The notes under the pieces: model-generated
The model's database searches: none
Seen by the model: only the letters and a program-made list of their open reading frames with translations
What the model was told of the DNA's origin: nothing
In this document: piece after piece, positions 1-6,195 of the stretch
Layout of the letters: each line of letters begins with the position of its first letter
How positions within the stretch are numbered: position 1 is the stretch's first letter
From: an uncultured Clostridia bacterium
Lineage (GTDB): Bacteria > Bacillota > Clostridia > Christensenellales > Borkfalkiaceae
Assembly: GCA_947177975.1 (NCBI GenBank)
Contig: CAMWWH010000009.1
Span: 1-34,577, forward strand
Length of the DNA stretch: 34,577 nucleotides
Direction: 5' to 3'
Program-made: the position numbers and the translations under genes

Positions 1-749
1 GTTAAGTATTTTTGAACGTCTTCAATAAAATCGTCATTTATTCTTAACGTAATACCGGATACGCGCAAATTGCCCGAGATAGTTCCAATACCAAAAGTCG
101 GCTTTATTGTAATACCCCAAAAATCAGCGAAATCATCACCGCGAATTAGTGTTTCGTTGATATTTTTTAGCCGTTTTACGTAATCAATGGTACACGTCGC
201 TGTTTTTTCTTCATTGCCGCGCAACGTCGCTTTTAATGTCAACTGCGTATCGAACCCCGCGGGGGCGGTGCAGCTTACGTTCGCGGTCAGGCTTCCGTCA
301 TAGGTGGGCGTAACGGTTACAACGTCGGTTGCGGGTGCGCCGCTCGGATATTCTATCGACCAGTCAACGAAAACGTTGTTAAATTCGAAATTGTGCGAAC
401 ACGTAACCGTTACCGAGGGCGCGGACAGGTTGAGCTGTTCAGCTTCCGCGGCGCGCGAGGTAGAATAAAATGCCATTGCCGCGGGCATTGCGTAAGTTGT
501 TTCGGCGTTCAGCTCGTTTCCGACGTCGTCTATCACGCCGCCCCAGGCTTGCATTTGCGTTTGCGGTTGTTTCTTTTTCGTCCACGTGAGCGGGTTCCAT
601 ATTCCGCCCAACGCAAGCGACGTGATAACATAAGCAACTGCCAATATTACGAGGATAAGGGCGACAGCCTTAACAACTTTTGATTTGTTGGCGGTTTTGG
701 TTGTTGCTCCCGCTCCCCCGCGGTTCGATTTGTAATGTTTCTTTGCCAT
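1..749 (-). CDS. Hypothetical membrane-anchored protein, C-terminus cut by window edge
   Basis: The frame is open from an ATG at 749 to base 1 without a stop, about 249 residues. An AAAGGAG Shine-Dalgarno lies about 8 nt upstream of the ATG. The start is basic (MAKKHYKSNR), followed by a Gly/Ala/Thr-rich stretch and one hydrophobic segment at about residues 25-47 (VVKAVALILVILAVAYV), so it is probably an N-in anchored protein with an extracytoplasmic body. The rest is rich in Thr, Val and Asn, as in beta-sandwich or Ig-like surface modules, but I recognise no named family. It lies 31 nt downstream of the DUF3850 gene and is probably co-transcribed with it. The neighbourhood suggests a mobile or prophage-derived patch; that is inference only. 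Confidence 0.72.
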   Translation of the reverse strand, partial: MAKKHYKSNRGGAGATTKTANKSKVVKAVALILVILAVAYVITSLALGGIWNPLTWTKKKQPQTQMQAWGGVIDDVGNELNAETTYAMPAAMAFYSTSRAAEAEQLNLSAPSVTVTCSHNFEFNNVFVDWSIEYPSGAPATDVVTVTPTYDGSLTANVSCTAPAGFDTQLTLKATLRGNEEKTATCTIDYVKRLKNINETLIRGDDFADFWGITIKPTFGIGTISGNLRVSGITLRINDDFIEDVQKYL

Positions 750-780
750 TGTTCTTTATCTCCTTTGTGGGCAATGCCCT

Positions 781-1158
781 TTATTTTGTTTTTAATCGTA
801 TATTTTTGATATCGAACGTAAACGCCACATAACCCGCCAAGCCTGCGGCGGTAAGGTCGAAAACGTCCTTTATCTGGATAAGACAACGCCGCCCGCTGTA
901 AACGTCTTTTGTGCAACTGCGGCAATCAAAATCACAGTCGATAGGCGTATCAGTAATTCGTCCGCTTTCGTCATACTCGCCATAATGACAGCTATCTAAA
1001 TACGGACAGTCTGGCACGTTCTCTTTGCCGAGGTATTCTTCTAAAATGCAATTATCGCCTGGTTTAAAGTTACGGTCATTTTTCCGCACTTCAAAAGGCT
1101 TTTTACCGTCTATTACTACCTGGAAGTAATCGGGCATTGTCTTTAAATGGTGTGCCAT
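781..1158 (-). CDS. DUF3850 (PUA/ASCH-superfamily-like) protein with Cys-rich insert
   Basis: A 125-residue protein. Its start (HHLKTMPDYFQVVIDGKKPF, then EVRKNDR and PGD) is the typical opening of DUF3850, a small PUA/ASCH-like fold often carried by phages and mobile elements and presumed to bind modified nucleic acid. The usual strand pattern returns near residues 92-116 (CLIQIKDVF, GYVAFTFD). Between residues 51 and 82 there is an insert holding C51, C57, C75, C79 and C82, which could bind a metal. The start is supported by a strong Shine-Dalgarno (AAAGGAG) 7 nt before the ATG. It is the first gene of the left-edge minus-strand pair. Family assignment is from motif memory; biological role unknown. 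Confidence 0.75.
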   Translation of the reverse strand: MAHHLKTMPDYFQVVIDGKKPFEVRKNDRNFKPGDNCILEEYLGKENVPDCPYLDSCHYGEYDESGRITDTPIDCDFDCRSCTKDVYSGRRCLIQIKDVFDLTAAGLAGYVAFTFDIKNIRLKTK

Positions 1159-1177
1159 TTTACTTTCTCCTTTACCA

Positions 1178-1210
1178 CCCCGCGCGCGGGGTCAATGTTC
1201 TGGGTCAATG
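1178..1210. repeat. 14-bp GC palindrome and 9-bp direct repeat before the DUF3850 gene
   Basis: CCCCGCGCGCGGGG (1178-1191) is a perfect palindrome directly upstream of the Shine-Dalgarno of the DUF3850 gene. GGGTCAATG occurs twice, at 1189-1197 and 1202-1210. The layout would fit an operator or a small 5' leader hairpin, but no regulator is identified here. Confidence 0.45.
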
Positions 1211-1260
1211 AGCTGCGCCACAGTCCGGCGTGAGTAAATGTCGTCAAATTAGGGCATTAA

Positions 1261-1285
1261 AAAAGGTACCTTTCGGGTACCTTTT
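1261..1285 (-). terminator. Intrinsic terminator (hairpin 3 of a tandem set)
   Basis: Perfect 10-bp arms AAAAGGTACC (1261-1270) and GGTACCTTTT (1276-1285) enclose the 5-base loop TTTCG. Read on the minus strand the stem runs directly into a T-run at 1264-1259. It is the third hairpin met by transcripts leaving the 1418-2173 gene. Confidence 0.6.
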
Positions 1286-1291
1286 AATAGC

Positions 1292-1324
1292 AAAAAATTG
1301 AGAGTGCTTTTTTGGCGCTCTCAA
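1292..1324 (-). terminator. Intrinsic terminator (hairpin 2 of a tandem set)
   Basis: Arms TTGAGAGTGC (1298-1307) and GCGCTCTCAA (1315-1324) pair with a single G-T wobble. On the minus strand the stem is followed by TTTTTT (1297-1292). This is the best-formed terminator of the three. Confidence 0.7.
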
Positions 1325-1365
1325 TCGTTTATGCTGTGTTTTACGAATAGATACATATACTTTTA

Positions 1366-1389
1366 AATACCGCCATCAAGGGCGGTATT
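1366..1389 (-). terminator. Hairpin 28 nt after the DUF3592-like gene, probable terminator
   Basis: Perfect 9-bp arms AATACCGCC (1366-1374) and GGCGGTATT (1381-1389) enclose a 6-base loop. On the minus strand it lies 28 nt after the stop of the 1418-2173 gene. The U-tract is short, so termination may rely on the two hairpins that follow. Confidence 0.55.
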
Positions 1390-1417
1390 ATGTTTTGGAA
1401 ATAAAATTTTATAGTAA

Positions 1418-2173
1418 TTACACTTTCTTTCTGTTCTTTATTATTTGCATTTCTTCTAAAATACCGAAAGTTTTTTTGTAGAGTACAATTTGGATGTCTT
1501 TTTTCTGCTCTAAGTATTTGGCTTCACGGATTGTAACCCAAGAACGCGACCACCTTTCGTAAGTTGTGCCTTTGTACTCATAACTTACTTTAACGTACTT
1601 GATTATTAAACCCGCTACTTTTAAAACCTCTCCTCGTATCGGTAATTTGCCGCACCTGTCAATTTTATAGTCTAAAATTAGAGGATACAAAATTAACAAT
1701 GCTAAAACCAATATTATAATAGGCGATATACATGTAAATATGATTGCGCCGGTTTTGTATTCTTTAAAATAAAATCCGTTAGGGCGAATTTCCGCTAATG
1801 GTTTATTTACTGACCAATTGCTATTCGGGTCAACCGTTACGGTAAATTTTTTGCCAATATAATCCGATACCTCTTCTTTTGTCTTAAAATAACGCGATGA
1901 ACCGCTATAATTCCTGCCGTTATAATTGCATTCCCAAATATAATACCACCCATCAGCATCATTGTCGTCGCTGCTGCCATAATGATAATTGTACGATGTA
2001 ACAGTTGCTTCAACCTCAACGCCGTTTTTTACAATATTTTCATATTTGAATTCTTCGTTGTAAAGCACCCAAAATATTATCGTCGCAAAAATCAACGACA
2101 CTGTGCCTATGATAAATATCGGTAAAAGCCAGCTCCTGTCATTCCGTATTCCTATAGGTTTTATCTTTATCAT
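1418..2173 (-). CDS. DUF3592-like two-segment membrane protein
   Basis: A 251-residue protein. After a basic start it has a hydrophobic helix at about residues 15-38, a soluble stretch of about 100 residues with GVEVEATVTSYNYHYG and KKFTVTVDPNSNW, and a second helix at about 142-168. A C-terminal soluble stretch (GEVLKVAG, VKVSYEYKGTTYE) looks like a second copy of the same module. The V-x-A-T-V and V-x-V-D/Y-P pattern is typical of DUF3592 proteins, whose function is unknown. A GTGGTGGA Shine-Dalgarno lies about 8 nt before the ATG, and a promoter candidate lies just upstream. The gene is visibly more AT-rich than the housekeeping genes to its right, which suggests recent acquisition. Family assignment is moderate. 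Confidence 0.6.
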   Translation of the reverse strand: MIKIKPIGIRNDRSWLLPIFIIGTVSLIFATIIFWVLYNEEFKYENIVKNGVEVEATVTSYNYHYGSSDDNDADGWYYIWECNYNGRNYSGSSRYFKTKEEVSDYIGKKFTVTVDPNSNWSVNKPLAEIRPNGFYFKEYKTGAIIFTCISPIIILVLALLILYPLILDYKIDRCGKLPIRGEVLKVAGLIIKYVKVSYEYKGTTYERWSRSWVTIREAKYLEQKKDIQIVLYKKTFGILEEMQIIKNRKKV

Positions 2174-2193
2174 AATCTTTATCCACCACCGCT

Positions 2194-2222
2194 ATTTTAT
2201 CATTATATTTATAATTTGTAAA
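2194..2222 (-). promoter_or_regulatory. Candidate sigma-A promoter of the DUF3592-like gene
   Basis: On the minus strand: -35 TTTACA (2222-2217), 17-bp spacer ending in TGA, -10 TAAAAT (2199-2194). The TGn before the -10 makes it an extended -10 promoter. The leader to the ATG at 2173 is about 14 nt. Confidence 0.5.
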
Positions 2223-2252
2223 GTTTTATTAAATTCTTCGTAAAACATATAT

Positions 2253-2281
2253 TTGACTTTTTATGCGGCGGGCGGTAAACT
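2253..2281 (+). promoter_or_regulatory. Candidate promoter of the recombinase-hflX operon
   Basis: -35 TTGACT (2253-2258), 17-bp spacer, -10 TAAACT (2276-2281). The -10 ends only 6 nt before the ATG at 2288 and no Shine-Dalgarno is present, so the transcript would start at or next to the start codon. Confidence 0.45.
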
Positions 2282-2287
2282 ATAAGT

Positions 2288-3346
2288 ATGAAAAACAATT
2301 CCGATTACTACGCTCAGCGAAATAAAAAGAATATCGAGACGATTGACAGGCTTTTACAGGACGATTTGCCTGCTTTCTGCCTTGATTATTTTCTCGGCAT
2401 CGACAGTATGACGTCCACTCTTACCCGCTTGAACTACGCGCACGATTTGAAAATCTTTTTCGATTTTATGTGCAAAAAGCGTTACGGAGGCAAGAAGACG
2501 GTCAAAGATGTTTCCTTAATAGATTTAGAGAATATTACAAATAATGATATAGAGTACTTTTTGGTTTATCTCTCTAACTACGAGTACAACGGCGCGCAAC
2601 ACACCTGCAACGAGCGTGCTAAGGCGCGCAAACTTTCGTCCGTGCGCGCTATGTTCAAGTACTTTTTTAATAAGGGACAGATTTCGGTAGATAATTCCGC
2701 GAAGGTTTCAACTCCTAAGTTGCACGAAAAGCCCATCATCAGACTTGACGGCGGCGAGGTTTTCAGCATAATCGACACTGCCGAGAGCGGAAACGGGCTA
2801 ACCCCCCACCAGCGCGCATATCACGAAAAAAATAAGGTGCGCGACACTGCCATTCTTATTCTGTTCCTCGGTACGGGTATTCGTATCAGCGAGCTTGTCG
2901 GACTCAATAACGAGGATATCAACTTTAAGGACAATTCGTTTCTCGTAACGCGCAAGGGCGGCAGTAAATCTATTCTGTTTTTCGACGACGACGTAGCCGA
3001 CGCTTTAAAACGCTATCTCGACTACAAGGACGAATGTGAACTTTCCAACAGCGGCGACGGCGCACTCTTCCTTTCCTCTCAGAAAAAACGCATTACCGTG
3101 CGTGCGGTGGAAAATTTAGTACATAAGTACGCGAAAATCGTTTCACCACTCAAAAAAATATCGCCGCATAAACTTCGCAGTACGTACGGCACACAGCTTT
3201 ACAAGGCGACGGGCGATATCTATATCGTTGCCGACGTTTTGGGGCACAAGGACGTCAATACGACGCGTAAGCACTACGCCGCCATCAGCGAGGACACGCG
3301 CCGCGCGGTTGCCGGTAAGGTTAAACTCAGACGCGACGATGAATGA
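2288..3346 (+). CDS. Tyrosine recombinase, XerC/XerD-like
   Basis: A 352-residue site-specific DNA recombinase. An N-terminal SAM-like core-binding domain covers about residues 20-130 and the catalytic domain about 150-345. The catalytic set is complete: R199 (GTGIRISEL), K223 (TRKGG), H294 and R297 (PHKLRST), H320 (LGHKD) and nucleophile Y330 (HYAAIS). It lies 3 nt upstream of hflX, so the two are probably translationally coupled, and it sits close to lexA. This housekeeping context argues for a resident Xer-like enzyme rather than a phage integrase. It is longer than XerC/D (about 300) because of an N-terminal extension of about 25 residues and a loop near 165-182. Whether it acts at dif or on a mobile element cannot be told from this window. 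Confidence 0.85.
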   Translation: MKNNSDYYAQRNKKNIETIDRLLQDDLPAFCLDYFLGIDSMTSTLTRLNYAHDLKIFFDFMCKKRYGGKKTVKDVSLIDLENITNNDIEYFLVYLSNYEYNGAQHTCNERAKARKLSSVRAMFKYFFNKGQISVDNSAKVSTPKLHEKPIIRLDGGEVFSIIDTAESGNGLTPHQRAYHEKNKVRDTAILILFLGTGIRISELVGLNNEDINFKDNSFLVTRKGGSKSILFFDDDVADALKRYLDYKDECELSNSGDGALFLSSQKKRITVRAVENLVHKYAKIVSPLKKISPHKLRSTYGTQLYKATGDIYIVADVLGHKDVNTTRKHYAAISEDTRRAVAGKVKLRRDDE

Positions 3347-3349
3347 GTT

Positions 3350-4555
3350 ATGGAAAAAATCTACGTTATTCAACCCATATTTGACAGCAACTACAAGCGA
3401 CTGCACGACGAGGCAATCGCACTTATAGAGAGCGCGGGCGGCGTTTACGTCGGATCGTGTTTTCAGAATATCAGGGAAATAAACGCCGCGACCTTCATCG
3501 GGTCGGGCAAGCTTGCCGAAATTGCCGAGGCGCTTGAAGGCACGGAAGATTTAACCGTTTTGTTTAACGGTGACCTGTCGCCGTCGCAGACTTTGAATAT
3601 TTCCGCAGCTTTAGACAACAGAAAGGTTATCGACCGCACTACCCTTATTCTCGATATCTTTGCGCGTAATGCAGTGACGAGCGAGGGTAAAATACAGGTT
3701 GAAATTGCTCAGCTTAAATACATTTATCCGCGCTTAAAGGGTAAAGGCGCGGCTCTTTCGCGTTTGGGCGGCGGCATAGGTTCGCGCGGCCCCGGTGAAA
3801 CGCAGCTCGAAACGGACAGACGGCACATTGCTTACCGCTTGAAATATCTCGAAGGCAAGCTGAAAGAAACGCGCAGCCGCAGGCAGTTGCAGAGCGGCAG
3901 ACGAATTAAGGACGCAACCAAAACGGTTGCGCTCGTCGGATACACGAACACGGGTAAGTCCACCCTTTTAAACCTTCTGACGGGCGCGGACGTCGTTTCG
4001 CAGAACGCGCTTTTCGTCACGCTTGATCCCACCGCCAGAAAGTGTGAAATCGACGGTGAAAATTACGTTTTAATCGACACCGTAGGCTTTATTCAAGCCT
4101 TGCCGCACGACATTGTCGAGGCGTTTAAGTCGACGCTCGAAGTTGCTCTTAACTGCGATTTGGCTTTATTTGTTGCCGACGCAAGCGACGATTACAATTT
4201 ACAGTTCGAAACGACGACCAAAACGCTTGAAGAGCTTGGCTTTGATAAAAAATACCTGAAAGTATTGAATAAGTGCGATTTGGTTGAGGACACCTCTTCT
4301 CTGCCCTCCGACTGCATTTTGATTTCGGCTAAAGACGGCGCGGGTATAACCGCTTTGAAAGAGCAAATAAAAAAGTCCTTCGAAGAACGCTTCAAAAGAC
4401 TTAAACTGTTTATTCCGTTTGAAAAATTTAACGAGTATGAAAAATTGCGTCAATACGCAACCGAAATTTCTCGCGAGTACACCGACGAAGGACTGATTGC
4501 CGAAATCAACGTCGAAAATATGTTTGCCGACAAATTTACTCGGTTTTGTCGGTAA
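3350..4555 (+). CDS. hflX: GTPase HflX
   Basis: A 401-residue ribosome-associated GTPase of the HflX family, which splits or rescues stalled ribosomes under stress. The HflX N-terminal domain spans about residues 1-125, followed by the family signature GSRGPGETQLETDRR at 144-158 and a helical linker. The G domain carries G1 GYTNTGKST (197-205), G3 DTVG (243-246), G4 NKCD (307-310) and SAK (326-328). The C-terminal domain is short. The ATG follows the recombinase stop by 3 nt. The 3' end overlaps the convergent small Cys-rich gene by 20 nt, and no hairpin terminator is visible between them. Confidence 0.96.
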   Translation: MEKIYVIQPIFDSNYKRLHDEAIALIESAGGVYVGSCFQNIREINAATFIGSGKLAEIAEALEGTEDLTVLFNGDLSPSQTLNISAALDNRKVIDRTTLILDIFARNAVTSEGKIQVEIAQLKYIYPRLKGKGAALSRLGGGIGSRGPGETQLETDRRHIAYRLKYLEGKLKETRSRRQLQSGRRIKDATKTVALVGYTNTGKSTLLNLLTGADVVSQNALFVTLDPTARKCEIDGENYVLIDTVGFIQALPHDIVEAFKSTLEVALNCDLALFVADASDDYNLQFETTTKTLEELGFDKKYLKVLNKCDLVEDTSSLPSDCILISAKDGAGITALKEQIKKSFEERFKRLKLFIPFEKFNEYEKLRQYATEISREYTDEGLIAEINVENMFADKFTRFCR

Positions 4556-4712
4556 TTATCGCGTCGATTTTAATAACCGCGTCGTCGCGTATATCCAAAC
4601 ACTTGCCGCAGTTGTCGCAGATTTTGTTTTCGTCAAGGTCGCAGATTTCGCACTCTCCGCAGCCGTCGCAAATTTTATCGTCTTCTAAAACGCACTCTCC
4701 GCCTAAATTCAT
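4536..4712 (-). CDS. Small cysteine-rich protein, 58 aa, putative metal binder
   Basis: An ATG at 4712 with a good AAAGGAG Shine-Dalgarno opens a 58-residue frame ending in TAA at 4536-4538. It holds eight cysteines: C7, C15, C18, C21, C24, C32, C35 and C38. These form a CxxCxxCxxC run (CDGCGECEIC) and a CxxCxxC run (CDNCGKC). That spacing recalls ferredoxin or rubredoxin-type metal sites, so iron-sulfur or zinc binding is likely, but I know no function. The C-terminal third is acidic and free of cysteine. The frame is too short for most gene callers. It is convergent with hflX (20-nt overlap) and divergent from lexA, with which it shares the control region. Coding is supported by the Shine-Dalgarno, the regular cysteine spacing and the codon usage. 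Confidence 0.8.
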   Translation of the reverse strand: MNLGGECVLEDDKICDGCGECEICDLDENKICDNCGKCLDIRDDAVIKIDAIITDKTE

Positions 4713-4780
4713 AAATAAAGCTCCTTTCCTATACTTTACTCAATTTTATATATAAAGTCAATAAAATTTTTCAAATTATA

Positions 4781-4794
4781 CAAACAAAAGTTTG
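4781..4794. promoter_or_regulatory. Candidate LexA/SOS operator
   Basis: The perfect inverted repeat CAAAC-AAAA-GTTTG overlaps the -35 of the lexA promoter. It resembles the Gram-positive SOS box (CGAAC-N4-GTTCG), differing symmetrically at one base in each half. Binding would repress lexA and possibly the divergent small Cys-rich gene. Placement is strong; identity as a LexA site is inferred. Confidence 0.5.
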
Positions 4795-4820
4795 CATTTT
4801 TGTTTTTTATCTGTTATACT
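4792..4820 (+). promoter_or_regulatory. lexA promoter
   Basis: -35 TTGCAT (4792-4797), 17-bp spacer ending in TGT (extended -10), -10 TATACT (4815-4820). The predicted start near 4827 leaves a leader of about 13 nt that still contains an AGGAG Shine-Dalgarno at 4828-4832. Confidence 0.72.
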
Positions 4821-4839
4821 GTTTTCAGGAGAACAGTTT

Positions 4840-5433
4840 ATGGCTAAAAAGAAATACAGCGACGAATCGGTTTTGGCGTACATTCAGGACTACATACAGG
4901 AATACGGCTACGCGCCCGCAGTCCGCGATATATGCAAGGGTTGCAACATTCCCTCTACCGCCACGTGCTTTACCATTGTCAACAGGCTTGCCGATCAGGG
5001 CTTGATTGAAAAGAGCAGAGTCGGCGAAAACAAGCGCCGCGCGATGACCGTAAGACAGAACGCCGTAAAAATTCCGCTTGTCGGCACGGTTGCTGCAGGC
5101 GAACCTATTTTCGCTCAGGAAAATTACGAGGACTACTTCTCCGTTCCTTCAAACCTTTTCGGTAACGAGGATATGTTTATGCTGACCGTCAAGGGCGATT
5201 CGATGATTAAAATCGGAATGTTCAACGGCGACAAGATTATCGTTAAAAAGCAGCAGACTGCGGATAACGGCGATATAGTCGTTGCATTGGTTGATGATAG
5301 CGCAACCGTTAAGCGGTTTTTTAAACGCGACGGCAAATTCATTCTGCACCCCGAAAACGACGATATGCAAGACTTTGTGTTCGACGAGGTTTCAGTTCTC
5401 GGCAAGGTTGTCGGACTTATAAGAAATATATAA
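4840..5433 (+). CDS. lexA: LexA repressor, SOS regulator
   Basis: A 197-residue repressor-protease controlling the SOS DNA-damage response. The N-terminal winged helix (about residues 1-70) has the LexA pattern YGYAPAVRDI followed by the recognition helix. The S24 peptidase domain contains the scissile Ala86-Gly87 (VAAGEP) and the catalytic pair Ser121 (KGDSM) and Lys158 (TVKRF). The open frame extends upstream to 4792, but that region holds the -35 and -10 elements. The ATG at 4840, preceded by AGGAG, is therefore the real start and gives the normal LexA length. It is single-gene, closed by a hairpin terminator, and probably self-regulated through the repeat at 4781-4794. Confidence 0.95.
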   Translation: MAKKKYSDESVLAYIQDYIQEYGYAPAVRDICKGCNIPSTATCFTIVNRLADQGLIEKSRVGENKRRAMTVRQNAVKIPLVGTVAAGEPIFAQENYEDYFSVPSNLFGNEDMFMLTVKGDSMIKIGMFNGDKIIVKKQQTADNGDIVVALVDDSATVKRFFKRDGKFILHPENDDMQDFVFDEVSVLGKVVGLIRNI

Positions 5434-5435
5434 TT

Positions 5436-5466
5436 AAAAGAGAGGCTTGTTTAAAACCTCTCTTTT
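5436..5466. terminator. Bidirectional terminator between lexA and rluB
   Basis: Perfect arms AAAAGAGAGG (5436-5445) and CCTCTCTTTT (5457-5466) with an 11-base loop. T-runs lie on both strands, so the same hairpin can end lexA and the convergent rluB transcript. Confidence 0.85.
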
Positions 5467-5471
5467 TTGAT

Positions 5472-6170
5472 TTAAATGGATAACAAATAGGCAACTTCCT
5501 GCTTTGTAAGCTTTCTGTACGCGCCTCTGTCCAGTCCGCGCAACGTGATTTCGCCTATCTTTATGCGCTTTAAAAGCGTTACTTCCTTGCCGATTGCCTC
5601 GAACATTTTTCTGACTTCGCGGTTTTTTCCCTCGGTTATGGTAACGTGAATTTTCGTGTATTCCTTGTTGGTTTCCACTATGTGCGCCTTGCACTTTTTC
5701 GTAACGTAACCGCCGATGTCCACGCCGCTTCTTATGGGGTTAAGCCCCGCCTCGGTAATCGTGCCTTCGATTTTAACTAAATAAGTTTTGGGTACTTCGT
5801 TGGACGGGTGCGTCAAATGCTGAGCAAGCGCACCGTCTGTCGTTAAAATCAACAGCCCCTCGCTGTCATAGTCCAGTCTTCCGACGGGGTAAATTCTGCC
5901 CGTTCCCTGCGGCATTAAATCGAGTACCGTCTTTCTGCCCTTCTCGTCGCGAACCGAGCAGATGTAGCCTTTGGGCTTATTCAATATATAATATTCGTTT
6001 TTCTTGACGTTTACGGTCGTGCCGTTGACGGTTACGACGTCGTCGTCACCGACGTCTGCGCCGATTTGCGCGGTCTTGCCGTTTATCGAAACGGCGCCGC
6101 TTTCAACTAACTTGTCGCACTCTCTGCGCGAAGCTACGCCGCACGCGGCAAGGAATTTGTTTATTCTCAT
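5472..6170 (-). CDS. rluB: RsuA/RluB-family 23S/16S rRNA pseudouridine synthase
   Basis: A 232-residue enzyme that isomerises a uridine in ribosomal RNA. It has an S4 RNA-binding domain at about residues 1-48 (MRINKFLAACGVASRRECDK), then the catalytic domain with the family signature GRLDYDSEGLL, in which Asp100 is the nucleophile, and the conserved NREVRKMF near residue 181. Length is normal for the family. RluB (23S rRNA) is preferred over RsuA because the gene closes a scpA-scpB-dac operon as it does in B. subtilis, but family alone cannot decide the target. It starts 25 nt after the carboxypeptidase stop and has no clear Shine-Dalgarno, so it is probably translated as part of that operon. 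Confidence 0.93.
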   Translation of the reverse strand: MRINKFLAACGVASRRECDKLVESGAVSINGKTAQIGADVGDDDVVTVNGTTVNVKKNEYYILNKPKGYICSVRDEKGRKTVLDLMPQGTGRIYPVGRLDYDSEGLLILTTDGALAQHLTHPSNEVPKTYLVKIEGTITEAGLNPIRSGVDIGGYVTKKCKAHIVETNKEYTKIHVTITEGKNREVRKMFEAIGKEVTLLKRIKIGEITLRGLDRGAYRKLTKQEVAYLLSI

Positions 6171-6195
6171 AATTATTTCAGCTTTTATTTGTACT

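Noticed and set aside
1261-1285. GGTACC-containing hairpin as part of a T-box leader
   Set aside because: GGTACC occurs in T-box antiterminators, but here it is only the two arms of a simple terminator; no specifier stem, AG-box or downstream amino-acid gene is present.
1-3346. Left edge plus recombinase as an integrated phage or ICE with attachment sites
   Set aside because: The recombinase is coupled to hflX and on the other strand; no direct repeats flanking the patch, tRNA gene or phage structural genes were seen, so only 'accessory-looking' is claimed.
4546-4755. Two plus-strand frames of 63 and 69 residues after hflX
   Set aside because: Antisense to the small Cys-rich gene, which has a better Shine-Dalgarno and regular cysteine motifs; the plus frames are low-complexity Ser/Val-rich.
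4819-4836. CTGTT-N8-AACAG repeat before lexA as an E. coli-type LexA box
   Set aside because: Spacing is wrong (CTG-N12-CAG instead of CTG-N10-CAG) and it overlaps the Shine-Dalgarno; the repeat at 4781-4794 fits the Gram-positive box better.
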